Assembly: GCA_015501585.1 (NCBI GenBank)
Contig: JADNRY010000054.1
Span: forward strand, 124,001-188,000
Reading direction: 5' to 3'
Source: Rhodocollybia butyracea
Lineage: Eukaryota > Basidiomycota > Agaricomycetes > Agaricales > Omphalotaceae
DNA length: 64,000 bases
Shown: one piece after another, positions 49,688 through 61,896 of the stretch
Numbering within the stretch: the stretch's first letter is position 1
How the letters are laid out: each line of letters begins with the position of its first letter
Translations under genes and position numbers: made by a program
The notes under the pieces: model-generated
Told to the model about the DNA's origin: nothing
The model's input: the letters and a program-made list of their open reading frames with translations, nothing else
The model's database searches: none

Positions 49688-51372
49688 TCAGCATTTGGAA
49701 TTAGAACGCAATATCATCCTTACAATGAATTGTTCCCCAGCCTCATGTCCCGGATACTCTGGCTGAATCGTGCTTGAATGAATTCCATGATGATGAAGAG
49801 CAAGTCTAATATTCGCCGCAATAGGCATAAAGTCGTGCTTGCGAGATGCCATCACATGGACGGAAGCTATCACCTTTTGTTCACTCAATTGCCAGACATG
49901 CAACTCATGGACCGAGAGAACGCCTTCAACACCGAGTATTGATGAGCGAACTTCATCCAATGATATCGTGGAGGGCACGCCTTGCAGTAGAATAAAGGAT
50001 GCACTGCGGACTGACATAACGGAAATTAAACATTAATAATCGTTTTCGGACATAAACGCGGAAAACACGATTCACCTAAAGGCAACGCTGATGAAAAGAT
50101 AATCACAGTGATTACCAAACTGATTACTGGATCAAAGTAATATTTGAGGTTCCAAGAGGAAAGCCAAATAACGAGGCCAGTTGCGATGACACCGATGTTA
50201 CCCAAGGCGTCACCGAAAACGTGCAGGAGTAGAGCACGCATGTTCATAGATCCAGAATGGGAATGTCCATGGGCATGGGGAGGGGATGCGTGAGAATAAG
50301 AGTCTAACAATGAAGTTCTCTCATTTGCAGTTTCGGTAACTTCGGAACTACTCGCGCTGGCTTCCGATGGAAGATTCCTTGTGTGGGCAGAGGATAGGTC
50401 CAGGGGTGACCGGGAGGAGCTTTGGTCTTTACGGTTGACCGGAGAAGGCGAACGTGCGGAGGCTAATTCTTGTGCAGTATGAACAAGGCTAGCTCGGGTA
50501 GCCGCAGGATGACCATACAGAGATGAAAACGATTCGGAGCGGGATCGAGGAATGCGACGAGAACTTGTACGCGGGGTGTTCTTCCCCGAGGCTGATGGTG
50601 TAGGTGAAGGGACGGAATGGGAATGTTCGTGCGAATGACCATGTTCTGTGAGAATACTCAGGCCAATTACGATACCCCCCAATGACGTGTACTCACCTTG
50701 AAAGAGGAATAGGCCAACGATATTTGAGGCGAGACCTAGAGACCCAACGACTACCACAAGACGAGGATTCGATATCTCTATCAAACTCAATCAGAGAAAG
50801 ACTAATGATGGCACTAATAGTAAAGTAAAGGAATATGAGTGTACCTGGAGTACTGAAGAAGCGTTCCAGTGCCTCAAGAAAAATGGAGAAACATAGAGCA
50901 AGAAGGAAGACCCCGTTTACGAGAGCTGCAAGAATTTCGGCTCTGTGCCAGCTGTGAAACAGTGTCAGTAAGCTGTAGAAATTGGATTCATGTATGAACT
51001 TACCCATAAGAATAGCGAGAGTCCGCGGTACTTTCTGCTGTCAACTATGTATAGGAGTGAGGATTAGGCACATAACACAATGATCAAATCTTGGGCTTAC
51101 TTTTATAGCGTAGAGTGCCACCACCAAGCTCATTACATCACTGAAGCACGAATAAGTGCGATTGTTAAGAGAACAAATCTTTTAACTGTACTTGAGCATA
51201 TGAAAGCTATCAGCGACCAAGGCCAGTGAGCCAACGGAATAGCCTGGTAAAGCACATTAATTTGTAGAAGAAGATTCAAAGCACACGAGCATACCAACTA
51301 TCAGTTCCACAAAGAAAAAGAAGACATCGATGACCAGGAGAATCTTAATTCGAGTTGCGCGAGAAATGGCCA
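49688..51372 (-). CDS. ZRC1: CDF-family zinc transporter (ZRC1/ZnT-like)
   Basis: This H+/Zn2+ antiporter of vacuole or secretory membranes has six membrane helices. Start MAISRATRIKILLVIDVFFF, then SLALVADSFHMLNDVMSLVV, whose HxxxD is the transport-site zinc motif (about 51190). Next is WHRAEILAALVNGVFLLALC and LVVVVGSLGLASNIVGLF. A long His/Ser-rich cytosolic loop contains HSHEHSHS and HAHGHSHS. MRALLLHVFGDALGNIGVIA carries the second HxxxD. The cytosolic C-terminal domain has VEGVLSVHELHVWQLSEQKV and the HSSTIQPEY block, ending at 49688. The histidine clusters probably sense or buffer zinc. Exon junctions are consistent. Confidence 0.92.
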
Positions 51373-51555
51373 TTATTCCCTGAGATGTTATTGAGTTTAG
51401 ACGAAGCAGTTGAAGGCTAGTAAATGCAAATCTCCACAGTTTGAATCAGAGCGCTAAAGACCAAATGACGGGAGGTAATGCAGTGTTATTGTTTGTACTT
51501 GTTAAAGTTGTTCTCGCCAAAATATTTTTCGACGTTAACATTTTCTTCGACAACA

Positions 51556-52897
51556 ATGGCGGCTCCCTCGATGGCTGCCGCGCTTGCGGCGTCGCTTCCT
51601 GCACCCTCAGCTGCACCAACTCCTGCGGCACCCACATATGAAGCCATTCCTCAGTCAATGTCAACACTCATCGATGTAGAAGCCGAAATACCTTTACAAT
51701 GCGTGCAACTCGATGGATTGGTCTGTGTATCTTGATTTTCTACGAGCTAGCATACTCATTCTGCCCCAGGTTGTGTCCAAAATCCTCAAGCATTCTTCCG
51801 ACAGCAACTCTTCTTCTCCTTTTGGTTTACTTCTGGGTCTCGATCTAGACGGTGTCCTTGAAGTTTCCAACTCTTTTCCTATGCCACATCACTCTGGCGA
51901 CGATGACGACAAATCTGCGAAATCTGTAGGTGCGTATGACTCTGTGCAAATGGTGACAGAACGTAACAGAGTTGGTCTTAGCTCGCTATCAGGCATCTAT
52001 GCTACGATCTCTAAAAGAGGTTCAAGGAGATGATACCGTTGTCGGTTTTTACCAGGCTTCGACGCTTGGAGCCTTCTTTACCCAAAACTTGATCGACCTT
52101 CAAGCAATCCACCGGGAAAAACTTCGCCATGGTGGTGTAGTTGTCGTTCATGGTAAGTCCCGGTGGAATCGAATCGTTTCACGCTGAGCTCAAAAGGGGT
52201 TTGGAACCAGATGTGTCGCAAACAGCGCGGGGTAACGCCTCTTTCCGCGCGTTTCGCTTAACGCCCACTTTCTTGGATGCTTACAAAAAGTCGAGTTTCA
52301 ATACAGCAAGGTTTGTTCCGTTCCTTTCTGCTCGGTGATGAGGGCGAAGCTAAGGTCCCCCCGATTTACAGCCTCGCGAATCACCAACTCACGTTCTCTT
52401 CCATCTTGGAAGAGCTTCCATTGAAAATCCATACGAATCCTCTCCTAAGTGCATTCCTTGGAGAGTTTTCCGCTGCCTCGCCTGGTGCGGCGCTTGGCAC
52501 TGGGCCAAGCTCAGCGCTTCCCCCATCGTTTTCGGTTCTTGACCTCAAGTCAGGAGGACTGACGAAAAATCTAGAGCATATCGTAGATGCACTGGACCTT
52601 TACCGAAACGAAGAAAACAACCTTGCGTATCTTTCTCGCCAGATTGCTCGAGAGCGAGCGAAAGCTGACAATTATGTTATGAAACGTAAAGAGGAAAACG
52701 CGACTCGGGTCGCACAGGGGCTAGCACCACTGCCAGAGGAAGATGTGACGCGTCTGTTCAAAATACCGCCCGAACCGAGTCGTTTAGAGAGCATGTTACT
52801 GCTTGGGCAGGTAGATGCTTACGCGAAGAGTTTGGCAGAGACGACAAGCACTGGATTAGTTAAAATGTATGCGGCCACAGCCGGTTCTACAGTATGA
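51556..52897 (+). CDS. EIF3H: translation initiation factor eIF3 subunit h
   Basis: This MPN-domain (non-catalytic) subunit belongs to eIF3. The start at 51556 gives an Ala/Pro-rich leader, then AEIPLQCVQLDGL and VVSKILKHSS. The MPN domain has FGLLLGLDLDGVLEVSNSFP, YQASMLRSLKEV, VVGFYQASTLGAFFTQNLID and LTPTFLDAYKKSSFNTA; no JAMM zinc motif is seen, as expected for eIF3h. The helical C-terminal part has ILEELPLKIHTNPLLSAFL, KNLEHIVDALDLYRNEENNL and ARERAKADNYVMKRKEEN. The stop is at 52897. Introns are small and frame is kept. Confidence 0.9.
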
Positions 52898-53402
52898 TGA
52901 TATTGATAACGATAAACCCGTCTTTGACTTGCACGATGTTAAACACGTCTTTGCACAGGCTCTCCAAAAATATGCGCCGTACGCCGTACGTACTGTACCA
53001 AAAGGAGAAACATGGAGGTACACGGAGGTAAAGCACCGCCTCGCAAGACCGACTACTTTTTTTGTGTAACTTGCAAACTGTGCAGTGTGTTACATATCTT
53101 CGAGTCTACTGGAATCTGGAGACACATTTTTTTCCATGCCCTGGCTACCGGCAGACAAGCCCGAACACGCGGCGTACACGAGCCGGACAGGAGAAATAAA
53201 TTAATAAAAACTTGAAAAGGAAACCAACAAACAAGTGCAAATGATGGCAATTATTTTAAGTAAAGGTTCAGGGTTGTTTCCCATCAGGCTCTGAGTCTTT
53301 CCTTCCACTGCGTCGTTTTGTATAAAACGAACCCGTCTTTCTTTAAGGCCTTCCAGCTCGACACCTCCCTCTCTTTAGTACTTACATCTCCTTTAACTCA
53401 CG
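52898..53402. promoter_or_regulatory. intergenic, promoter of the DPBB gene
   Basis: A canonical TATAAAA lies at 53321-53327, 76 bp before the ATG at 53403, followed by a pyrimidine-rich leader (53380-53400). This arrangement suggests a strongly expressed, TATA-type promoter. The frame at 52869-53069 overlapping the eIF3h end is not credible. Confidence 0.65.
53321..53327 (+). promoter_or_regulatory. TATA box of the DPBB gene
   Basis: TATAAAA 76 bp upstream of the ATG at 53403, within GTTTTGTATAAAACGAAC. The position is consistent with a transcription start about 40-50 bp before the coding region. Confidence 0.65.
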
Positions 53403-54443
53403 ATGTCTTTCGCCAAGTCTGTCGTTCTCCTGCTCTCCGCATTCGCTTGTGTCCAGGCTCTCACCACCCCACATGCCCGTGACGCTCACCACCACAGAGC
53501 TTTGGCTGCAAGAGTCGCTGCACCAGCTTCAAATGTTGCAGTTCCTGACGTTCTGCCAAAGAAACGTGACTCTCGCAAACGCTCCTCCTCCAAACGTTGT
53601 GCAGCTCGTCCTGCTCCTTCTTCCAACAGCACCACAGTTGCTTCTTCTTCCTCAGAAGCCGCTTCCTCATCAGTCCCTGTAAATGTCGGCTCAGTTCCAA
53701 CCAGCATTTTCACACCGCCAGCTCCGTCTTCTACTCCCGAACCAACTCCCACCCCCACCCCCACTCATACCCCCTCGTCCTCTAAGGATACTCAACCTAC
53801 TACCACTCCCGATAACACACCCACTAGCTCTTCCCAAGCACCCGCACCTACCTCTCCTTCATCTGGTTCAGGTTCCGGCTCCGGCGCTGCTGGCTTCCTT
53901 GCTGGGACAAACTCTGGAGATGGTGAGAAATTTTTTCAACTGTATTGTTGCCATGTCTAATTTCACGTTTGATTCACAGGTACCTTTTATGCTCGTAAAT
54001 ATCATATCCGTCCTCATCTCTACTGCTTGATGCTTAAATGTTTGTCGTAGCTGGCCTTGGTGCATGTGGTATAACCAACTCGCCCTCTGACTTTATTTGT
54101 GCCGTCTCTGAAGATTTGTTCGATAACTATCCGTTAGTTTTGTTCCTTCGACTTTACTGTTCTTGTTCTGAATATTCTCCCAGTGGGTACAATGGTGCAA
54201 ACCCAAACAACAACCCCGTCTGTGGCCGACAGATCAACGTCCACTGTATGTCTGTCTCCACAAGCATACGTGATTTGTACTAACAACAGCTCAGATCAAG
54301 GTGTATCGACTACCGTCACCGTAACCGATAGGTGCACCGGTTGCTCAGAGACCTCTCTGGATTTCACTCCCGGCGTCTTCGATCTCCTGACCAACAACGA
54401 CGAAGCTTTAGGTCGTATCCAAATCACTTGGGAGTGGGCGTAA
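53403..54443 (+). CDS. secreted double-psi beta-barrel (expansin/RlpA-like) protein
   Basis: The signal peptide MSFAKSVVLLLSAFACVQAL is followed by a basic region with dibasic sites (LPKKRDSRKRSSSKR) suited to Kex2-type processing. A long Ser/Thr/Pro linker with PTPTPTPTHTP runs are likely O-glycosylation sites. The C-terminal barwin-like barrel contains GLGACGITNSPSDFICAVS, LFDNYP, GYNGANPNNNPVCGRQINVH, TVTVTDRCTGCSETSLDFTP and GVFDLLTNNDEALGRIQITW. The paired cysteines and the DRCTGC motif match fungal DPBB proteins; the catalytic aspartate of GH45 enzymes is not evident, so a structural or wall-loosening role is more likely than hydrolysis. It spans at least four introns and ends at 54443. 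Confidence 0.88.
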
Positions 54444-54821
54444 ACAATCAATACCCTATATATATACCCTTAGAGGTCCGACCTCTTGCTCCTTATATTT
54501 CATCTTTGGGTTATTTATCCATTATCTTTAACTACAATCCTTGCGTCCAAGAGGCGTTCTTACCTAGGGTGTCTCTGCTTACTGCGTTTGTTGGGGGTTG
54601 TCTAGGTAGCGAGAAGGATTATCGCCTCCGTTGTGACTAGATCATACATACGTCTTTTCCGAGCTTGCTCATTTGTCTGCGTTCCAATAGCTATGACCCG
54701 CCAGTCGTTGTTATATGCTATTTTGGTTATCATACGTTTTTATCACACATTTACTTGCGGATTGATCTCTAAATTTAGCTAGCTTATACATAGAACGAAT
54801 TCAATCTATAGAAATCTACTC
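54444..54821. other. intergenic, nothing recognised
   Basis: These are the 3' flanks of convergent genes; AT-rich and without a supported frame. Confidence 0.5.
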
Positions 54822-57695
54822 CTATAACGCGAAGCAACGCTTCAGATGAGCCCAATACTCCTGCTCCTGTCTGTCTATCAACGCACTTTCCGCAGCTTGC
54901 TTCAACGCTATGCAAGAAGGGCCGCCTTGAGTAACCATCAAAAGGGCGACAAAATCAAGAACGCGGCGTCGGAGGCCAAGGCAAGGCGAACTAAACCCAG
55001 TTAGCTTGGCGAATGGGCCCCGCATGGTACCCCGAGTAGGGTGAGTGATATGAAAATAGGGCGTTAGACGCGTTTGTAGGCAAGTCAGTGTCTACAAGGT
55101 ACGAGTTAATTTTCGTATAGATTGGTAGAATGAACTGTTACCTACGTTTTCATTCAAGAGTCGTGATCGGCGTTGCAGCATTCGTAGGAGGAAGAGAACA
55201 ATAGCCTGCAGGAAAGGGGGGTTCATCATGAGTATGATCTCGTATCAGCATATAGACACGACTTCAGCCTACCTCCGATGCTGAGGGATTAATCCCACCC
55301 AACTCCCAAAGGACTTGAGGCAACTGGGTCAGCCATTCTTCCAAAGCCTGATCTACTTCTGCACTAGTTCCCAGTCGAAAGTTTCCGTTATAGCGCACAT
55401 CGGTTTCTAGCTAGAAAGGCACAAATAGTCAGATGGAGAATACTTTCGCTTGAGACATAACGAACGAGAACAAGTCGGGCTACAAAATCAAATGTGGACC
55501 TTTTCAGTGCAGACTTGGATCCGGTCTTCACCGCGTGTTCCACAGTAGCCTTGAGGACATCCACCGATTGCTCTATGTAATCTTGATTTCGACCCGAGTA
55601 GTTTATCAAGGACCAGATCGTTGGAAGTAACGAATTGTACGCCGCTGGTGTCAATGTACGGACTAGTTGCGAATCAGACACCTGCCCGCGAAGGAATTGA
55701 AGGACATATTCGTGTACTCGATCCGCTTGTAAAGCATCATTACCAAGTTGTCGTCCTTTTTTGCCGCGCAAGGTAGTTGGGCGCGCCGCTGTTTCTGTTC
55801 GGGAAGATAGAACGAGGCGTGACGTGAGGTCGCAATATATCAGGTTGAGATCTTGGAAAATTTCTTCAACCTGGAAAGTATAAACTGTAAATAAAGAAAA
55901 GTGGAGAATGGGATGCTCCGACCTTGACATCCCTTCGCCCACTTGGATGAAAGGGAAAGAACGGGGACATGTATCCCAGAATAGTTTTTAGTTCATCTAG
56001 AGCAGATGGAGCCTAAAACATAGGTATGAGAATGGTGGTGCAGGGAGTGATAAAAGAACCAACAGGTGTGCTATCTTGGTTGATCACACCATACAGAGTA
56101 TTGGTTATCGATACCACAGCAGATATTAATTCCATCTCTGTCTCTGGTGGACTATCACTTGGAGAAAATACTGCAGGAGCGCAGTCCAAGAATACAGAGA
56201 CAAGAGTGGGATGAAGCGTTGTTGCCAGCCGCTGGAAGGACCATTCAGTTCATTACTCTACTATTGAAAAAAGACTGCGCCACATACTACTATAAGTGGA
56301 TTTCCACTGCTGGTAGAAGCACCAGCTTCACAGATATTTCTACAAGATACCAGGCTCTCAGAGAGCTCTTGCAAATGATATGAGATGATTCCAGCGTCGC
56401 TTGCTAACGAGGAGCTGATAGGAAAGTTGTCAGATTGGGAATCAGTCTCAGAACACCAGGGTTTGCTTGGGGAGGGTCGAGGATGTAGATGAGGAGGCAA
56501 AAGTATTTCACTGAATGCATTGTACGCATCAACGGTGGTGAAAGAGGATGACAAAAACCAAGTGCTGTCTGAAATCGATGCTGCGGATCGAGACTCTGTA
56601 GCGGCCTTGAGAAAGCGTGACAGCGATTGTAACACAACGAGCTTGGACTGAGAGAATTATTAGTCTATCAAGTATATGCAGTTCAATCCAGACGCACAGC
56701 CGGTGTCAGCATCACACTTGCAGTTGAAGTAGCCACTGGAGGACCTATTCTAAGTCAGTCAAAGAACGAATTTGAAGAATTCGCTGTCACCTTCATCGTC
56801 TCCAGTAATGGTGCCTGCACTAAGTACACCAAGATAGCCTTCCAATACTCGGCTTCCATGAGAGTTATTAGCTGTGTCCCATCCACTGACGATTATTTCG
56901 GGAAAGTATTCGAGAAATATATTCAGAAAGCGTACAGCATCGACACGGATTTCGGGGAAGATATGGGTTTGGGCTGAGGTTGTAAAGAGAAGAATCAAAG
57001 GTGCATGGGGGGCTAGATCTTCCTGTTGGATGTCAGGAAACAAATCAAGCTGCACAGAGGGATGGGGCCCACTTTCGGTATTCTAGGTATTAACCAAGAG
57101 TAGAATGATAGGAGAGCCTTTCGAACACTTGCATCCTAATCAACAAGGTAAGCAATTGGAGTTGTATTAGAATAGGAGAAACGGACCTCGTCGCCAATTA
57201 TCCGGACCGTCGTATTGACGAGTACGGGAAGTGAAGATTTTATTAGATCCCAGTGAGCATCGAGTAGTTCCCGGAAGCCGAATATTGTATCTGTAGTTTG
57301 GGATTAGGCAGGTATGACCCTCAAGTAGCACATTGAGCACCTTTCCGAGTCCCGGGATTGTGATGTTTAACATTGACGAGGAGATCATCAAAAGATAGTT
57401 TACGTCGGGTTGTAGGAGCGCTTCCGTCCTTTTCTATCGCAATGCTCTGGGATGGAAGAGCAATAGCTATCCGTATACTAGGTCAGTAGGGTTCTCGAAG
57501 ACGCAAAAATATAGGAACGCACAGCGGGCCTTGAAAGAAGTGTCTATCGCATTACTGGGTGCCTGCTTTCCTTTGCCTAGTTTGAGCTTGGCTTTCTGTT
57601 CTTGTCAATTATAGATGAACCAATACTGCTAGTATCATAGTTCGTACCGCAAAATCTGCAGCCTTTTCTTTTCTTCTCTTTGCGCTCTTGGGCAT
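54822..57695 (-). CDS. IPI1: pre-rRNA processing protein IPI1 (TEX10-like)
   Basis: This is a component of the Rix1/PELP1-TEX10 complex needed for ITS2 processing and 60S maturation in the nucleus. The start at 57695 gives MPKSAKRRKEKAADFA, then KAKLKLGKGKQAPSNAIDTS, the hallmark IPI1 N-terminus, followed by TRRKLSFDDLL. HEAT-like segments follow: LKELLDAHWDLIKSSLPVLV, FPEIRVDAVRFLNIFLEYFP, SEFFKFVL, LVVLQSLSRFLKA. The long C-terminal helical part runs to CFAL at 54822. At least ten introns. Divergent from the mannanase, with 256 bp between the starts. Confidence 0.88.
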
Positions 57696-57951
57696 ACTTC
57701 ACCGACGATGGCACTGAAATAAGAAATCAAGTGGGCGCCAGAATTTTTTGACCGGCGCGACCACATGACTTGCACTTTACTATTTACTTTACTCTCAATT
57801 CATAACCACCACTTGGACTGCTGACGCTCCTCGTGCACATCCAGCAGTCTCAAATTGCCTCCAAATGGTCCGATAAATATCCGAGGGACCGAACTTCCTC
57901 CTTTATAAGAGTATTCAATGAGCAGCAACAGTTTTGTGTGAAAGTAAAACC

Positions 57952-60201
57952 ATGTTGGCTTCTTTCTTCGCTTTCGCTGCAGCTATTGCGCTGTCCTTGT
58001 CATCCTCTGCCTCTGTCTCTGCATTGCCTTCAGGCTTTGCTACTACAGATGGAACGCGATTCAGTGTGGATGGGAAAACTCTCGTACGTTCTCTTTGCTA
58101 CATGGGCGGATATACTAACAGCCAGACAAGGATTTTGTTGGAGCCAACTCGTATGTAAGTGGTCTAGAAACTAAGTATTCGTAAATTTACTGAGAGCTCT
58201 GAAGTGGCTTCCCCTTCTAACGACCGAGACAGACGTCCATACTTCCTTCCAACAAATGCGCGATCAAGGAGTCAAGGTCGTTCGCACTTGGGTAAGACTA
58301 ATGCTTCTTCTCAAAGGCTAAATCTCATTCCTTCAAGGGTTTCAATGCTATCAACGGGTCAGAACTAGCAGGTGCTCTAGAGTCAAATTTAACATATTAC
58401 CAGGTATATCAAATAATACACCTTCTTTCGTCAACTCATACTCTCAATTCTTTCAAGCTCTGGAATAGCAGCGAGTGGATTCTTAACGATGGCCCCAAGG
58501 ACTTCAAAGACTAGACTATGTCGTTGAGACGGCCAGTCAATACGGTATAAAAATGATCGTTACATTCACAAACAACTGGCACGTCTGACCACAAGTTGCA
58601 TCTTGATATTTTCTAAATCTTACTGAGCCAACAGGGTTGGATATGGTGTAAGCGTCCTACCGCCGATGCTCTTCTTGTTTTTTATCGAGGCTCTAGGGCT
58701 CGGATCTCTATCTCGCTTGGATAGCAGGAAACCCTACTACTCACGATGTCTTTTTCACCGATCCCAAAATTGTGGCATCGTATCGTAAGTTCCTCGTAGC
58801 AGGATTCGAATGATCCACTTATCGCACCCAGAACGTTATGTCCGAACTATCGTCGAACGATACAAGGATTCTCCCAATGTCTTCGCCTGGGAGCTCATGA
58901 ACGAAGCGAGATGTGGGAGTGACACCTATCCCAGTGGTCCTGCTTGTGTTCCAGGCTCAGAAACCGTCTTGAAATGGTACAAGGAACAGTCTGACTTTGT
59001 TCGGAGCCTGTGAGTCACCTGCTGTGTTGCTCCATATCTACTACTAACCACATTGTTCAGTGACCCATTTCATATGATAACCACGGGTGGCGAGGGCCAG
59101 TTCTTCTGGCCCGGCGATACCGCGCTTGCCTCGGATTTCAACTTCAACGGACAAGGTTTGAAAGATTACTTTGGAATGGCCGGAGTTCCTGACACTAAAC
59201 AATATGTCTAGCTGGGGAAGATTTCGACCGGGAGCTCTTTTTGGACAACATTGATTTTGCAACCTATGTATGTTTTCTTTTAACTCATTCAGAAGCGAAA
59301 ACACCGTGAACCCAATTTTTCAGCACATGTATCCCGAAAGCTGGTACTTTTAACTGCCTATCTTCGTGCCTCTTCATACACCTAACCGAAATTTCGGTAT
59401 CAGGTACCCCCAAGCTGTGGGCGTTATCATTCCTAGTTCATTTACCAAGAGCTCATCCTCTTCTGCGATACTCAGCTGATACCAGGCTCTGGTTTTGATA
59501 CAGAAGGCTGGGGGATAGATTGGATCACGAATCACTCTATAGGAAAGTCCTATCATTGCTTATTGGCGAAAAAATTGTTCAACTTTTCTGCAGCGGCCAC
59601 CCGTGCCAATAAACCGATCATCCTGGAGGTAAGATCAGATGGAATACTAGTGATTATATCTAACGATTGTTACTTCCAATCAGGAATTCGGAGTCAGTGA
59701 GTGGTCTGCTGTTATGGCTTTCTGGTAGACTACTAACGCATAAACAAGCAAACAAGTCGCTGATCTATCCGAGTTGGGTTCAACATGCACTCGATCTTAA
59801 GCATGCGTAAGTACGTCCATCTGTGATGCTTAGTGCTTTTCTAATTTCATCTTTAGAGGGTGTGTTAGCGTTTTGATTCAGAGTCCCCGTAATTTACCCT
59901 GCCATTTAGAATAATGCCCTGGCAATTTGGGGCACTCGGACTCACTGAAGACGGTGGTAATCGGCTTATCAAGTATGCTGACGAAATTCTCAACGGTGCT
60001 TCTCCCAACGATGGTAAGACAAACACTACGAAGTTTGGTTACGCTGGTTCAATGCTTCCTACAGGCTTGGCCATCTATAAGAACAATACGGCAATCTGGG
60101 ACATATTTGCGTGAGTCTCAATGCTAGGAATATAGTAGAAGTACAGTTAATATCCATATCATAGGAACGCTGCCCTAGTTCAGGATTCTCGATCTAGATA
60201 A
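57952..60201 (+). CDS. GH5 endo-beta-1,4-mannanase, secreted
   Basis: The product cleaves mannan backbones in plant hemicellulose. Signal peptide [20 protein letters not shown], then [59 protein letters not shown] with the acid/base glutamate in [41 protein letters not shown] and the nucleophile region [12 protein letters not shown]. Next [12 protein letters not shown] and a C-terminal [20 protein letters not shown] block. The set fits GH5 subfamily 7. No cellulose-binding module is seen, unlike some basidiomycete mannanases. The C4 run at 58493-58496 is one base short, turning [12 protein letters not shown] out of frame into an early stop; probably a sequence error, possibly a null allele. 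A TATA-like CTTTATAAGA lies about 50 bp before the ATG. Confidence 0.87.
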
Positions 60202-60373
60202 AAGCGATGAAAGCAATTTGTACAGAGTGGGATTTCGCAATACATTGTGCAGCAAATGATTTCATCCTGTCATCGTCCTATGAGATTACATGCACCCTAT
60301 GTAGAATGTATATGTCACCTTCTGCCATCTGCAAGTTCAGAATCAACAGCTCACCAACGAAGATTACCAACTG

Positions 60374-60763
60374 CTACATGATATGCCGCCTGATAATGTT
60401 GATGGCGGTATGGATCCTGAAAGAACGCTTGACATGATAAGAGAAAGATCCTGCCATGATTTCACTCTGGAGCCTCGTTCGTCAAGTACATGTATAACAA
60501 ACGTGTACATACGGGACTTACGATATTTGCCAAACTCGCTTCGAAGTTTGCAGAGTATAATTATACGTAGAACCAGCTTCCAGTACTAGTGATACACTCT
60601 TTCCGCTTCCCAGGAGGATACTTGACGGTATCCGTCGCCCACTCTGCGAGGTCATCTCGAACATGATTTCCACATTCGTGTCGTTGGTTAAATCAAAAAG
60701 TATCTCGAAAGGTCGGGTACTGGTTGGCATTGGGGGTATATCACGTCGCCCTTGCACCAGCAC
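60374..60763 (-). CDS. small hypothetical protein
   Basis: I do not recognise it. ATG at 60763 opens a frame of 81 codons with regular hydrophobic alternation (PFEILFDLTNDTNVEIMFEM; IPSSILLGSGKSVSLVLEAG; STYNYTLQTSKRVWQIS), followed by a good GTAAGT donor. An acceptor near 60445 could add a short exon ending at TAG 60374. The pattern suggests a small all-beta fold. No signal peptide is seen. It lies between the mannanase and the ML-domain gene; expression evidence would be decisive. Confidence 0.45.
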
Positions 60764-61026
60764 CCTTTACATAGTTTCTGCATTGACAGGTTTAGCATTC
60801 TTTGTTTATTGTGTCCTAATTCATCTAATTGTCTTCCATCGTGGAAAAGAGTCAGTACTAAAGACTCGAAAGTATAATTATCTCACGTCAGGTGCAGTAT
60901 GGTTCGCAATCGGACCATTGCAAAAGTAATTAGATACAATTCATCCAAGAAAAATAGGATCATGAAGTCAGAAGGAGACAGTCTGTAATGAGTACGCATA
61001 TGGAAAAGTGTTCAAGCAGATACCAA

Positions 61027-61736
61027 CTACCAGGAGAACTTCTTCATAAAGTCTATCGTAAGATCCAGGCACATCAAGGAGTCGTCGTCCTTGGTGTATC
61101 CTTCTACATGTATTTTGAACTTGGCTGCAAAATGGGCCCTATCAGATGATTTGAAATATCAACGAGCGTTAGACCAACCTGGCGGAATCTCCTTGGGCAA
61201 GTCGACCGTCTGCGTCACAACGTATTGACCCTTCTCCACAGGGCATTGAACGCTAGCGTTCGCACCGCGCCTGCAAAAAGTTAAAGACAGGAAAATGTAA
61301 GCAATGTTGTACGTACGCCTCTTCGCAAACGTTAAAGCTCTTTTGCAGAAGTTTAATAAGCCCCAGCTTCACGGTAACATCTACGAATGCTCCTTCCTTC
61401 ACAAGACGGTCAGATATATAAAGCGGCCCAGAGCAAACCATATACCTCAATAAGCTCGTTCGCTGTACCGGTGACAGTCACACTTAATGGGGCCCCGGGA
61501 GAAGGAGGGTCGGGAGAAATCTCAATGTTCTGAATTGTGACGGGGTCTGTGTCCAACCCTATTGCCGAAGAATAAGACGAGAATTAGCACCACAGAACTG
61601 AAAGTCACGAACCACAACTCTCCCAATGCCATCTATCAGACAGACTGTCCTGCGCATTAAGGATTACCTGGGGCAGTATGCTAGCACTGGCCAAAGATAT
61701 GAGACAAAATAGGGCAATGAGGGACGAACGGAACAT
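61027..61736 (-). CDS. NPC2: ML-domain lipid transfer protein (NPC2/PG-PI TP)
   Basis: This is a secreted or vacuolar-lumen sterol/phospholipid-binding protein. The signal peptide MFRSSLIALFCLISLASAS is followed by SLSDRWHWESC, VTIQNIEISPDPPSPGAPLS with VTVTGTANELIE, EGAFVDVTVKLGLIKLLQKS and FNVCEEA. Then QCPVEKGQYVVTQTVDLPKE with IPPG, and the last exon AKFKIHVEGYTKDDDSLMCL followed by DLTIDFMKKFSW and TAG at 61027. The conserved cysteines (WESC, NVC, QCP, MCLD) match the disulfides of the ML fold. Four or five short introns. It corresponds to fungal NPC2/phosphatidylglycerol-phosphatidylinositol transfer proteins. Confidence 0.92.
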
Positions 61737-61896
61737 GGTGGTTGAAGAGAAGTCGAAGTCAGACGAGTGTCACTCTGTTTGGGTCTGTGACACGGTCCGC
61801 ATTATGTCATTATGTCATTGCTGTGTGCTGTGCGCAGCGCCTGCTTAAGTATCCCTTTTCTTCTTCTACTTCCACCTTCTCCAACTCTTGACGAAT

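Noticed and set aside
52869..53069. Frame overlapping the eIF3h stop codon
   Set aside because: Starts inside a conserved eIF3h exon in another frame and has no homology cues; taken as 3' UTR.
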